Assembly (NCBI RefSeq): GCF_008107625.1
Contig: NZ_SDKK01000002.1
Coordinates: 221,756-285,755 of the forward strand
Reading direction: 5' to 3'
DNA length: 64,000 nt
Origin: Zoogloea oleivorans
GTDB lineage: Bacteria > Pseudomonadota > Gammaproteobacteria > Burkholderiales > Rhodocyclaceae
The notes under the pieces were generated by a model, which was not told the DNA's origin, made no database searches, and saw only the letters and a list, made by a program, of their open reading frames with translations. The position numbers and the translations under genes were made by a program. Of the stretch, positions 43,696-52,924 are shown one piece after another. How positions within the stretch are numbered: position 1 is the stretch's first letter; each line of letters begins with the position of its first letter.

Positions 43696-43864
43696 TCCTT
43701 GCCCCTCTATAGCTGACAACGAATCCATGATGGATCCGGTCTTCATCGGCTTCCGCAAGTGCGATTTCCATCGCATTACCTTCCGCAAGCTTCTTCGCGA
43801 TATACAAACCCATCCCGCGCCCTTCGCCAGAAGGCTTGGTCGTGAAGAACGCATTGAATACTTC
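43682..43864 (-). pseudogene. 3' fragment of the IS-split GHKL ATPase gene
   Basis: This fragment encodes the last 60 residues of the GHKL/histidine-kinase-like protein, with the G2 box (FFTTKPSGEGRGMGLYIAKK). It is cut from the rest of its gene by the IS element. Joining 43682-43864 directly to 45461-47668 restores one continuous frame of 796 residues, with the junction reading GDEVFNAFF. Confidence 0.85.
43859..43864. repeat. Left copy of IS target-site duplication TACTTC
   Basis: TACTTC at 43859-43864 is repeated at 45455-45460 on the other side of the element. On the minus strand it reads GAAGTA, encoding the Glu-Val of the split GHKL protein. Confidence 0.85.
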
Positions 43865-45454
43865 GTCGGTCCTGAACAATCAGCCCGCCCCTGTCCCGAC
43901 GCGGGCTGAACGCCCCCTGAGGCCTTGCCGAATCCTCCAGTTTCCAGTGCAATCGCATTCACTTTCTGGAAGATTTGGAGCGCAGGTTTGCGATGACGAC
44001 CCCGGATTTTTTTCGCGCCCGGCTGGACGCGATGATCGATCTGCGTCACCCGCTCGCGGTATTGGCAACCCGCATGCCGTGGGACGAGATCGAATCGGCG
44101 CTGGCGCCGTGCTTTGCCCGCAAGGACCGCCAAGGGCGTCCGATCGAAGGCCTGGATCTGTTCGGCCCGACCTTGCAGGTGGCGGGCGCAGGGACGAGCC
44201 CGGCAGGTCGCCCGCGTCTGCCGATCCGGCTGATGGTCGGGCTGCTGTACCTCAAGCACGCCTTCGGCGAGAGCGATGAAACCGTCGTTCAGAGATGGGC
44301 CGAGAATCCATATTGGCAGTTCTTTTGCGGCGGCGAGTATTTCGAGACCCGGCTGCCCTGCGACCCGAGCGGCCTGACGCGCTTCCGTCGTGCGCTGGGG
44401 GACGCGGGGGTGGAAGAGCTCCTCGCCAAGACCATCGAAACCGCGGTGTCGCTGAAGGCCATCGCCCCGAAGGACCTGGAGCGGGTCATCGTCGATTCCA
44501 CGGTGCAGGAGAAGGCCATCGCGTTTCCCACTGACAGCCGGCTGCTCGACGTGGCCCGGCGCAAGCTGGTGCTGATCGCCAAACGGGCTGGACTCGTGCT
44601 GCGCCAGACCTTCGAGAAGGAAGGCCGCAGCCTCAAGCGGCGGGCCGGCGGCTACGCCCACGCCAAACAGTACCGGCGCCTGCGCCGGGTGCTCAAGCGT
44701 CAGCGGACGATCCTGGGCCGGGTCATGCGTGACCTGGAACGCCACCTGCCGACGCTGGCCGACGGTATGAAGGAGATCGCCACCTTGTGGCTCGAGCGGG
44801 CCCGGCGCATCCACACCCAGCGGCCCAAGGACAAGAACAAGCTCTACGCCCTGCACGCGCCGGAAGTCGAGTGCATAGGCAAGGGCAAGGCCCGCCAGCC
44901 CTACGAATTCGGGGTCAAGGTGGGTATCGCCACCACCGAGAAAGGCAACCTGATCGTCGGCGCCCGGGCCTTTCCCGGCAATCCCTACGACGGCCACACC
45001 CTCGCCGAGCAGATCGAGCAGGCGACGATCCTGATGCAGGACGTCAAAGGCGCCCCGAAGCCCCACACCGCCATCGTCGATCTGGGCTATCGGGGTGTTG
45101 AAGTGCCGGGGGTCGAGATCATCCACCGCGGCCGGATCAAGAGTCTGAGCGCCCAGGCCCGCCGTCTGCTCAAACGCCGCCAGGCGGTGGAACCCGTGAT
45201 CGGGCACCTGAAGGACGACTGCGGACTACGGCGGAACTGGCTGAAAGGATCGGAAGGGGATGTGCTGCACCCGGTGCTGTGTGCCGCCGGGTACAACCTG
45301 CGCTGGTTGATGCGGGCGGTGGCCCGTCTGGGGCTGAAGGCCCTTTTTGCGCTCTGGCTTCTGGTTGGGATGCTTGGGCGGGTGCTCAGCGACAACGCGG
45401 CCCGGCCGTCAGGCTGGCGGCTGGAGGCGGCAAATTGAATATTTCAGGGCCGAC
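43865..45454 (+). mobile_element. IS5-family-like insertion sequence, 1590 bp
   Basis: The element inserted in the GHKL gene. Its ends are imperfect inverted repeats (GTCGGTCCTGAA at 43865-43876; complement of GTCGGCCCTGAA at 45443-45454). It is flanked by a 6-bp direct repeat TACTTC. It carries a single DDE transposase gene in the opposite direction to the host operon. Removing the element and one repeat copy restores the interrupted reading frame exactly, so the insertion looks recent. Confidence 0.88.
43993..45438 (+). CDS. IS transposase, IS5-family DDE type
   Basis: This transposase has about 481 residues. It has the IS5-type N-terminal domain (RPRLPIRLMVGLLYLKHAFG) and a DDE catalytic core with VIVDSTVQEKAIAFPTD, then IVDLGYRG and a final region with RRQAVEPVIGHLKDDCG that contributes the Glu. 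The frame could also begin at TTG 43975, but ATG at 43993 with a GCAGG upstream looks better. It fills almost the whole IS and appears intact, so the element may still be mobile. Confidence 0.88.
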   Translation: MTTPDFFRARLDAMIDLRHPLAVLATRMPWDEIESALAPCFARKDRQGRPIEGLDLFGPTLQVAGAGTSPAGRPRLPIRLMVGLLYLKHAFGESDETVVQRWAENPYWQFFCGGEYFETRLPCDPSGLTRFRRALGDAGVEELLAKTIETAVSLKAIAPKDLERVIVDSTVQEKAIAFPTDSRLLDVARRKLVLIAKRAGLVLRQTFEKEGRSLKRRAGGYAHAKQYRRLRRVLKRQRTILGRVMRDLERHLPTLADGMKEIATLWLERARRIHTQRPKDKNKLYALHAPEVECIGKGKARQPYEFGVKVGIATTEKGNLIVGARAFPGNPYDGHTLAEQIEQATILMQDVKGAPKPHTAIVDLGYRGVEVPGVEIIHRGRIKSLSAQARRLLKRRQAVEPVIGHLKDDCGLRRNWLKGSEGDVLHPVLCAAGYNLRWLMRAVARLGLKALFALWLLVGMLGRVLSDNAARPSGWRLEAAN

Positions 45455-47668
45455 TACTTCATCGCCGCGGTCTTCTGAAATCCCAGGACCGTTGTCCAAA
45501 ACGGTGAGTGTGTTGGCAGCCCTGTCGATGCTGAAGCTGATGATGGGCTCGAACCTCGTCGTCGTCGCAAGCAATTTGAGCCAATAAACCGAGTTGGAGA
45601 TGAAGTTTTCTACGATCTGCAGAAGCTGCCCGCGGACGGCCTTGATCAGCACGGGCGTCTTGCCTAGACCGGTCAGGTCGACTCGGATTCCATGACGCCC
45701 ACATTGAGGTTCGTGCATTTCCACGACATCCCGCAGCATCTGAACTAGGTCAAACGATTCCTTCCTTTGACGCCCCGGCGTCGACAATGGATCTAGGATT
45801 CGGATCCGCCTCTCGAGAGTGCTCAGTTGATCTCGCAGATTCCGAAGCTGGCGGTTTTCGGTAGCGTTGCTCGGCTTGTAGGTCTGCAGCAGCTTCAAGG
45901 CGTTTGCGGAAAGGCGCGCCAATTCATGGAAGATGAACTCCGTCATTAGGCCGACGCCCGCGAGATGGACGTATTTGTCAATGTCCTCCTCATAGGCGCG
46001 CACGGTCATCTTCGAACGCTCCCAGGCTTCGGACATGTCCGTCATGCGAGCAAGCAGGGTGTTGATCGCCGCGACGTCCTCCGGAGCCTTGACTTTGGTC
46101 CTCAGGTGTTGGACCTGTTTCAGCGCCTGTTTCTGGGCTTCCTCCAGGCGCTTCTCCAGCTTCGGAAACTCCTTAGCCGCCGACTCGTCCTGTGCCCCCT
46201 CAACAGCGTTGAGGTAGCTCTTGAACTCGACCACCAAGATGTGGCGCAATAGTGCGATCAGTGCTGCTTTCTCTTCCGTGTCGCGCAAGCCTTCCCGATT
46301 GGTCTGATCCTGCAGATGTGGGTTGCCACGACTGGAGATGCGGACCGCACCGACCAGCTGTTTCCGATTCATTTTGTAGCCCTGCGTGGCCAACGCAATG
46401 CCGTCCAGGTCGAGCCAGTCGTCACGCGCCTCTGCGTACGGATATACGCGATAGTGATCGCGATAAAGCAGTAACCCTCCGCCCCAGTGAGTCAACCACT
46501 GCAGGGCCGCTTCATAGCCATCAGGCTTATCGAGGCGAAGCTTCTGCCGGTTAAACCAATGCGCCTCCATCTCAAAAGGGCCTAGGCTCGCTAGACCCTG
46601 CATCAGCGTACCCGCTGGACGGAATGCCTCGCCCGTCTTTGGACGCTTGCCCTTCAAAGTCAGTGCGCTGAGAAGATGCATCCCCTCCAGGCTGAAGGTC
46701 TTGCTCTGTCCGTAGGCCTTGTAAGTTACCTCACCCGATAGGACAGGTTGCCCGTCGGCATCGAGCGCGAAACTCGCCGAGCATCGTGCATGCGCGTATG
46801 CGAGCTGACGCGTCTGAAACGAAGGGATGTCGACTGACTGCCCATTAAAGTACAGTCGCACATTCGGGCGGCTGAACGAAGTCAGGAACGGATCCACCAA
46901 CTTGGCGAAATCTGTCTTCGCAAGAGACTCCATCTTTTCGATCGACCACTCGCTCGTCAGGTTCGACATGCGGATGATTGTGCCGTGATCAGACGCCTTG
47001 TTCTTCTTCGGCCCGACGTTGGGAGCTGCAGGGAACTCGTCTAGGTTGAGGTGTGGATTGCGTTTGATCGTGGACCAGTCGATCTTGAGTTCATGCAGCG
47101 TCTTATCGCCCGTCTTAGACGTCAAGACGTGAAGCTGATCGCCAAGGCGCACGGCGGAGAGGCGGCCGATGCCCTTTTCACCAAGCACCGTGTGGGTGCT
47201 GTTGCGCATTCGATCGTCCAGGCGGTGGGTGGTGCCAATGGTGAGATAGACGCCACCAAGGTCCTCGAACGACATGCCGCCACCGTCGTCAGTAATCTCG
47301 ACCCAATTGCAGCGTGTGTAGGCGGCATCTAGTGCCTGGATGTAATCACCATTTGACGGCGACAGCGCCTTCTCTAGAAATGCATCACGGTCCGCCTGCG
47401 CTGCCGTGGGCTCCATGCCGGCCTCGAGCATTTGCCGAACCGTATCCCGAGAGAGACTTTCCTTCTTCTGGAAAGATCGCTCAAGGCTCTGGCGAATGCC
47501 GAGGTATTCACTGCGCGGTAATGTGACGCGAACATGTACTGCAATGCGCGTGGCCCGCGCATCTAAAGAGTTCTTCACCAACTCGTAGATAGCGATCTGG
47601 TCGGAGCTGATCAACTCAGCACCGAGTTCAAGCAGGACGCGAGCCTTGACTGTTATACCCACAGACAA
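45386..47668 (-). CDS. Dual GHKL ATPase / sensor-kinase-like protein, truncated by IS
   Basis: The intact gene would encode 796 residues. Two ATPase domains of the GHKL (Hsp90/MutL/histidine-kinase) superfamily are present. The N-terminal one has ELVKNSLDA (28-37), DDGGGM (127-132) and GEKGIGR (163-169), like MORC/Hsp90/MutL. The C-terminal one resembles a histidine kinase: an FIFHELARLSAN H-box-like helix, the N-box IVENFISNSV and G1 box DNGPGI; the G2 box is in the severed 3' fragment. The surviving frame ends with 22 residues encoded by the IS. The first codon is TTG at 47668, with GTG at 47662 as an alternative. It lies 94 bp after the PAPS-reductase gene, and the receiver gene follows it. 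Confidence 0.83.
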   Translation of the reverse strand: MSVGITVKARVLLELGAELISSDQIAIYELVKNSLDARATRIAVHVRVTLPRSEYLGIRQSLERSFQKKESLSRDTVRQMLEAGMEPTAAQADRDAFLEKALSPSNGDYIQALDAAYTRCNWVEITDDGGGMSFEDLGGVYLTIGTTHRLDDRMRNSTHTVLGEKGIGRLSAVRLGDQLHVLTSKTGDKTLHELKIDWSTIKRNPHLNLDEFPAAPNVGPKKNKASDHGTIIRMSNLTSEWSIEKMESLAKTDFAKLVDPFLTSFSRPNVRLYFNGQSVDIPSFQTRQLAYAHARCSASFALDADGQPVLSGEVTYKAYGQSKTFSLEGMHLLSALTLKGKRPKTGEAFRPAGTLMQGLASLGPFEMEAHWFNRQKLRLDKPDGYEAALQWLTHWGGGLLLYRDHYRVYPYAEARDDWLDLDGIALATQGYKMNRKQLVGAVRISSRGNPHLQDQTNREGLRDTEEKAALIALLRHILVVEFKSYLNAVEGAQDESAAKEFPKLEKRLEEAQKQALKQVQHLRTKVKAPEDVAAINTLLARMTDMSEAWERSKMTVRAYEEDIDKYVHLAGVGLMTEFIFHELARLSANALKLLQTYKPSNATENRQLRNLRDQLSTLERRIRILDPLSTPGRQRKESFDLVQMLRDVVEMHEPQCGRHGIRVDLTGLGKTPVLIKAVRGQLLQIVENFISNSVYWLKLLATTTRFEPIISFSIDRAANTLTVLDNGPGISEDRGDEVVGPEIFNLPPPAASLTAGPRCR

Positions 47669-47762
47669 TTACCTACCGGTGCAAGAGCTGAGCGCCCAAT
47701 CAACAGGGGGGCGCTCGACGCTCGGAAGTTTCCCGACAAGATGGCTCTGTGCTCAACAGCAG

Positions 47763-48590
47763 CTACAACTGACATACGAGGCACCCTTGATCATCATCGT
47801 CCTCCGGCACCTCGGCGGAATCCGCTTGGGAGAAGACCTCCATCAGCGTCACGTTTTCGCGGCGCTGGGCCTTGCGCTCGATACGGATCACGTGCTCGCG
47901 CTTGATTTCCTCCATGCGTTCCGGCCGCTCCAGCTCTGCCAGGCTTTCCCCCTGGCTCCACGTGAAGAAGTTACCGGTCTTCTCGTATGGCTTTTCGTAC
48001 GCCTTGGCCTTGTCGTACAAGTCCGGATACGTTTCCTTGAGGCGGACCCACTCAATCTTCTGCTGGTAGAAGCAGAAGTAACATCCCGAGCGGGTACGGC
48101 CCCAGCGTGTGTATGGAGGCATGCCGACGCCGGAATTCCTCAGGATTTCTTCGATGTCGCGCAGCACCAGTCCGTCTTCGCGGAACGGATAGACAGCCTT
48201 GATGTTCGGCTTGTGGCTGATGTAGCCGCTGCGGTCCTCGTCAGCGCGCAATCCAACGTAGTTCACGACCTCGTCGTTGCCGCAATATTGCTCGAAAGGC
48301 TTGAGCTTCAAGGCCCGCGTGCACCAGCGCCGGTGATTGGATGGAATCATGCCGCCGTACATCTCGTACCAGTGGTCGAACCCGACGTCTGCATTGAGAT
48401 GCGTCACTTCCTTGCCGAGGTAGTTCGAGATGCGTTGCAGATACTCGTAGGTCTCGGGAAGCTCCTTGCGCGTGTCGCTGAAGATGTATTCCATCTCCGG
48501 CACGCGGTCACGCAGGTAAATGGCCAGTGCCGCGCTGTCCTTCCCGCCAGACAAGCTGAGAATATGTCTAACCCGCTTCTCGCTTGTCAT
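47763..48590 (-). CDS. DndC-like PAPS-reductase-fold sulfur-transfer enzyme
   Basis: This 275-residue protein is a PP-loop enzyme with SGGKDS at residues 14-19. It has Cys90 (RRWCTRALK), Cys170 and Cys173 (SGCYFCFYQ) and a C-terminal CLVC (270-273), fitting an iron-sulfur cluster and sulfur relay as in DndC. DndC-type enzymes activate DNA for phosphorothioation. Assimilatory CysH is less likely because the gene lies in a defence operon and no cys genes are near. The start at 48590 overlaps the ATPase gene by 23 bp; a longer frame begins at 48623. No cysteine desulfurase (DndA/IscS) is encoded here and would be supplied by the host. Confidence 0.85.
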   Translation of the reverse strand: MTSEKRVRHILSLSGGKDSAALAIYLRDRVPEMEYIFSDTRKELPETYEYLQRISNYLGKEVTHLNADVGFDHWYEMYGGMIPSNHRRWCTRALKLKPFEQYCGNDEVVNYVGLRADEDRSGYISHKPNIKAVYPFREDGLVLRDIEEILRNSGVGMPPYTRWGRTRSGCYFCFYQQKIEWVRLKETYPDLYDKAKAYEKPYEKTGNFFTWSQGESLAELERPERMEEIKREHVIRIERKAQRRENVTLMEVFSQADSAEVPEDDDDQGCLVCQL

Positions 48591-51500
48591 GGTGCTTCTC
48601 CTCGGTGGAATTCGTCGGTGCACGCGTTACCTGCAAGTTCTGCAGTGCCTGCGCCAGTGCAGCAGCGGCGGTCTGTGGGTCAGCACCGGCCTCCTGCGCG
48701 AGCAGGTCCAACAGGTTGTGCGCAAGCCGGGTGGAATGCTCGGTCGTGGCGACCAGCAACGCGGACTCCTGCCCGCTAGCGCTGGTGAGCGTCAGGCTCA
48801 TGAAGCGTTCGGCAGCGCGCGGTGCGCCCTTGCGCTGCATCACCAGACGCAGCCAGCGTCGGTAGTGGCCGGAGATGTCTGTCACAGCCTGAGCAAAACT
48901 GACGACAGTCTCGTCCGTCCAGGCGTCCAAAGGGAGCTGGACGAGTAGGCTGGCCACGGAATCGAGCCACTTCTCGTCCGTCAGCGTTAAGTCCGTGCAA
49001 CGCAGGATAAAGCTCTTGAGTCGGGCGTCTGCCAATCCGGTAGCGGTACCAGAGCATTCGGACTGCAACTGGCTGCGGATCTTGCCAAGCGGGCCGATCA
49101 TCTCAAACGCTTGCCCCAGCTCTGTGACCACAACATCCTGCAGCTTGCGTTGGCTCATGCCCAGATCAACCAGCGCCGCAGACAGCCATTCTTGAAAGGG
49201 GCGTTTCCCCTTGCTCTGGGCATACACTTTAGGCAGCGTCGAGGTCAGCAACTGGATCGGATCCTGCGCTTTGCGCAAAGCCGAGCGAACCAGTGCGGCA
49301 TCCTTGCTGACTCGTCCTGTCTGTTGAGTGAAATCCGACAGCCGTCCGAACCAGCGGTACAGGGCCCGAGCTAGCTCCAGATATGTCGCTTCGCCGCTGG
49401 GCACGGCCCCAAGCGAGGCAAGCACAGCGCCGTAGTCACGCAACAAATTGTGGCCGCCCTGCGCCTGCGGGAGTTCGCGCAACGTGAACGTGTGCGGATT
49501 CCGATGCATGCGCTGAAGGTGCTCGCTCGTGAGTTCCAGCACCAGTGTGCCCCGCTCGAAGACTGCGCAGCGACTGCGATGGATCATCAGGTAAAGCGTG
49601 ACCCATACGCTGGCTGGACCATTGCGTACACCAAACGGCGGAGCAGCAAGCTCCTGAAGCACTTGCTCGAACGTGGGTGCCTCGTCTCTCGTCAGGACGA
49701 GCGAAATCTCAGTCCAGAGTGCGCAGATGTCGACGCGAGCCCCAAGCTTGGGTTCAACGAGCTCGCAGTCGTTGCCGTCGGCCTGCCATATGCCCGTGTC
49801 GCGCAACAGCGTGGCGTGGATTAGCCGCTCGGGCGGGTACTCGTTGTCGCGAAAGAGTGTGGCTCCACCGGAACCAGCCAGCAGAGCGTCAAGCAACCGC
49901 TGACGCGCAAGGACGATAGCGGAAGCGGGGCGATCCTTGTTGATCAGCTCGTTGATGATGCGCGGAGCACGGTGGAAGACCTTCTCGAACATCCAAGATG
50001 CCACCTGGCCGACGTTCATCGACTCGCTGTCCGGCACAGCCTTACCCTGGTGCCAATACACTGGGCCAATGCGCCCCGGATTAGACGCCAATGCGGACAA
50101 CACGAGTGCATCGACATCCTCTTTGGCCTGATGGAGGCGGCTCTCGACGTACTGGCTGGTCCAGGGATCGAGCCGCTTGGCCGCTACCTCGCGCTGCACC
50201 GCCAGCCAGATCGCCAACTCTGCGAGCGCCGCCCGCCCCCGAGCGGACAGCGACAGGCAGCAGTGCACGCTGAGCGGATCGTCCGCGTCGCGTACGCGGT
50301 CCAGGACTTGTCGCTCTTCCCGTGAGTCTGCCGTCACCAGGATTAAGCGGAGCCAGCCGTCAGGTTGCCCGTCTGAATCACTTCTGTTGGCGCCTGCATG
50401 GGGCCACGCGGTGACTGTTCCGACATCAATGGCTAGTGTGCGGATCGTTCCCCGGCGGTCATAGTGCTTGTTGGCCACAACCAACCGATTCCCAAGCGCG
50501 TGCGAAGCACCACGCACAGTAAGCTCGTCGTCGCCCGCCTGCGCCGCTTGCTCGTAGAGCGCTTCGATGTTAATGGCATCTGATACAGCGAATCCGTATT
50601 CGGAACGGCTGTGGCGGCAGATCAGCAAGCCTTGGTCCACCAGGCGGTCAAGTAGCGTCCGTGTCTCAGAGACTGAGAGGTTGCCGAGCGCGAATGCGAC
50701 CAACTCCGGAGTAATGCGTAGCGCGAGGGGTGCCTGCACCAACTCCAACACGGCGATGGTCTTGAGTGCCACCAGAGCGTCCGCGTCTTTCGCCTGCCTC
50801 TCAATGCTGACGAGTGCAAATGCCCAACGACGCTCTGCAGCGAGATCGCGAAAGCGTAGCCCATTCCCCGAAGCCAGATAGTCGAACACCTGAGCCAGGC
50901 GATACCAGGGGTATCCCTCTACGGAGGTGACTTGCGCAAAGTCCCGAAGCCCCGCCGGCTCGTTGCTGTTGAGGAAGGCATGGAATGAGCGCTCGCTCTG
51001 ACCATAGCGTTTGGAGACGACGGCCAGCGAAGCCAGCGTCAGCGGATGGAGGGGGTAAAGTTTCTCGGGATGCTGGAACAGACGACGGTCAGCGGGGGTT
51101 GGCGCCCGAAGGATGGATTGCTCCAGCGCCGTTGCGAATAGAGACCGTGCGGCACCCACGAGTTTGGAATCGCGGTGCAGCGCCGGCTTAGTGCCTAGCG
51201 CATGGGTCGCGAAGTGGACGTAGCGCTCGACGGGCTCGTCGAAGGGTATCTCCTCGAAGCGCGACGCGACCTTGTGCCATTCGTCCCCCAGAGCGCGGCC
51301 AATGCCTGCCGCGTAGCTCGCGAAGTGCTGGTGCTGAAGCACAACCATCGCGAGAGAATCGTCCCCTTGCCGGCATGCTTCCTCAGCCAGTTGTTGAAGT
51401 GCGATCAGGTCCCCTGCTTCTGGGTGCATCGCGGCGTGCTCGACGAACTTGCCCACTTCATCAACCAGGAGCAACGTGCCAGAGAAACCCTGTGCTCGAG

Positions 51501-52026
51501 CGACAGACGCGAAATCGCGCATCAGTTCCCCGGCAACCGCGTTGATGGGGCGCCCCTTGTAGAGGCCCGGCTCGCTCAGATGGCGCTTCAGGGCGTTTGC
51601 CCCTTTGCCTTGGTGCCAGCCTTCCAGAGCGCGATGGACTTCCGCTTCCAGCGCTAATCCGATGGACAGCCGCGCTCCCACGATCGCGAGCGCGAAACGC
51701 TTGGAACTTGCGAATAGGTCGGCGACAGACGCGGAGGCTTCCCGCAGCATTTCCGAGGCCGCAGGATGAGTGTCACGACCAGCGAGCAATTGGGCAAGCA
51801 CAATCCCCAGCGCCGACTTGCCGCTTCCGTACGGACCAACCACTTTCCAGGCACGCTGAGACCGACACTCCGCAAGCGCCGTACCGATCTGCTTGAGCGC
51901 CTGGACGGCATTGGGCGTAGGCAGGTAGCTGGCGATGGTCGTATCGTCGTGAAGGTCGCGGCTCAGCGAGATTGAGCGGGTGTGGTGCGCGTTCAGCTCC
52001 AGTCCATCGATGATTCGTTTAAGCAT
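48568..52026 (-). CDS. Large P-loop ATPase of the sulfur-modification module
   Basis: This protein has 1152 residues from ATG 52026. Walker A is GPYGSGKS (64-71) and Walker B LLLVDE (185-190), followed by a conserved LPVQHQHF-like sensor stretch (VVLQHQHFASYA). The rest is a large helical and winged-helix-rich region with no known catalytic motif. Its scale and architecture recall BrxC/PglY-type ATPases of BREX systems, but I see no PglZ, PglX or BrxL here. It overlaps the DUF4007 gene by 8 bp and the PAPS-reductase gene by 23 bp. It may take the place that DndD holds in Dnd systems (inference). Confidence 0.78.
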   Translation of the reverse strand: MLKRIIDGLELNAHHTRSISLSRDLHDDTTIASYLPTPNAVQALKQIGTALAECRSQRAWKVVGPYGSGKSALGIVLAQLLAGRDTHPAASEMLREASASVADLFASSKRFALAIVGARLSIGLALEAEVHRALEGWHQGKGANALKRHLSEPGLYKGRPINAVAGELMRDFASVARAQGFSGTLLLVDEVGKFVEHAAMHPEAGDLIALQQLAEEACRQGDDSLAMVVLQHQHFASYAAGIGRALGDEWHKVASRFEEIPFDEPVERYVHFATHALGTKPALHRDSKLVGAARSLFATALEQSILRAPTPADRRLFQHPEKLYPLHPLTLASLAVVSKRYGQSERSFHAFLNSNEPAGLRDFAQVTSVEGYPWYRLAQVFDYLASGNGLRFRDLAAERRWAFALVSIERQAKDADALVALKTIAVLELVQAPLALRITPELVAFALGNLSVSETRTLLDRLVDQGLLICRHSRSEYGFAVSDAINIEALYEQAAQAGDDELTVRGASHALGNRLVVANKHYDRRGTIRTLAIDVGTVTAWPHAGANRSDSDGQPDGWLRLILVTADSREERQVLDRVRDADDPLSVHCCLSLSARGRAALAELAIWLAVQREVAAKRLDPWTSQYVESRLHQAKEDVDALVLSALASNPGRIGPVYWHQGKAVPDSESMNVGQVASWMFEKVFHRAPRIINELINKDRPASAIVLARQRLLDALLAGSGGATLFRDNEYPPERLIHATLLRDTGIWQADGNDCELVEPKLGARVDICALWTEISLVLTRDEAPTFEQVLQELAAPPFGVRNGPASVWVTLYLMIHRSRCAVFERGTLVLELTSEHLQRMHRNPHTFTLRELPQAQGGHNLLRDYGAVLASLGAVPSGEATYLELARALYRWFGRLSDFTQQTGRVSKDAALVRSALRKAQDPIQLLTSTLPKVYAQSKGKRPFQEWLSAALVDLGMSQRKLQDVVVTELGQAFEMIGPLGKIRSQLQSECSGTATGLADARLKSFILRCTDLTLTDEKWLDSVASLLVQLPLDAWTDETVVSFAQAVTDISGHYRRWLRLVMQRKGAPRAAERFMSLTLTSASGQESALLVATTEHSTRLAHNLLDLLAQEAGADPQTAAAALAQALQNLQVTRAPTNSTEEKHHDKREAG

Positions 52027-52924
52027 GGATGGGAGCCTCCTCGTGTGCATCCAGTAGGTAGTACGGATCGACGCGGTCGCGGTGAAGTACAACGCTTTGC
52101 GTGTCGGAGGTGTCGACGAAACGCACGGCATCGCGCAAGGGGCCTTGTGCCACGTTCTCCACGAAAGCGCGCAACTGGTGTTCATCTAAGCGGAAGACGA
52201 CCCCGGGGCTGTTCACCCCCTTGAGCAGACGATGGAAATCCACAGATGACGAGCCTTGTTCGGACGAAGCTACAAACTCCACTAACGCAATAGCAAACAC
52301 GCGCAGGCTCAAACCGATTGGCGCGCGAAGATCGGTGTTAAAGACGATACGTCCATCTTCTTCCTTGGCGGCGCGCAGCAATGCAAGATCCTGCAGCGGG
52401 CACCAAGAGGTGTCGTCGCCACTACGCTCGGCTTGGTAGTAACTTTGGAGAAAGATGGCTGCATGCTGCTCCAGCGTGCTGGCGGCGAGCGGCCTGGCTG
52501 AACCTTCGGCGCGTTGGGCCAGTGCCGCGACCAGCCGCTGACGGTCGAAGCGCACCAGTCGCCCCTCACCAAACACTTCTGACCAGGCTGCCAGCGCCGC
52601 ACGAGTACATAGACGCCAATGCAACAACCACAGCGACTCAAGAGACTCCAGATGCTGGTCCCACCCGTGCTTGGGGTCGAGCAGCTTGCGTCCGACGGGA
52701 CCAGGTTGGTGCCCATGACCCGTCACGGACACAAGAATGCCCGTGGCCTCGCACCAGAATTGCAGCGACTTCAGCATGTTGCGACCGATACCCAGAGCGT
52801 GCATTGCCCGCTCTTCATCCTTCAAAAGGCCGGGCTCGACAGAGACCGCCTGGTAGGCCTTTGGTAACCAGCCATATCGGCAGACGAAGGACTCGTGTCC
52901 GGAAAAGCGATCGGTGACTGTCAT
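52019..52924 (-). CDS. DUF4007-family protein
   Basis: This 301-residue protein opens with FSGHESFVCRYGWLPKAYQA, the hallmark N-terminus of DUF4007, followed by ALGIGRNMLKSLQFW, a helix-turn-helix-like stretch that could bind DNA. From what I recall, DUF4007 genes recur next to PAPS-reductase-like genes in predicted phosphorothioation or defence loci. Its activity is unknown. It overlaps the AbrB-like gene by 4 bp and the ATPase gene by 8 bp. Confidence 0.85.
   Translation of the reverse strand: MTVTDRFSGHESFVCRYGWLPKAYQAVSVEPGLLKDEERAMHALGIGRNMLKSLQFWCEATGILVSVTGHGHQPGPVGRKLLDPKHGWDQHLESLESLWLLHWRLCTRAALAAWSEVFGEGRLVRFDRQRLVAALAQRAEGSARPLAASTLEQHAAIFLQSYYQAERSGDDTSWCPLQDLALLRAAKEEDGRIVFNTDLRAPIGLSLRVFAIALVEFVASSEQGSSSVDFHRLLKGVNSPGVVFRLDEHQLRAFVENVAQGPLRDAVRFVDTSDTQSVVLHRDRVDPYYLLDAHEEAPIHA

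Noticed and set aside
41728-45207. One very long minus-strand frame of 1159 codons covering the receiver gene and most of the IS
   Set aside because: Its 5' third runs antisense through the IS transposase. The real receiver gene starts at 43695 with its own ribosome-binding site.
47763-48590. Assimilatory PAPS reductase (CysH)
   Set aside because: The fold is shared, but the extra CxxC motifs, overlap with a large ATPase gene and lack of cys genes favour a DndC-like role.
48568-52026. A BREX system centred on a BrxC-like ATPase
   Set aside because: No PglZ, PglX or BrxL gene is present. Only the ATPase architecture is reminiscent, and the DptFGH-like genes point to a different pathway.
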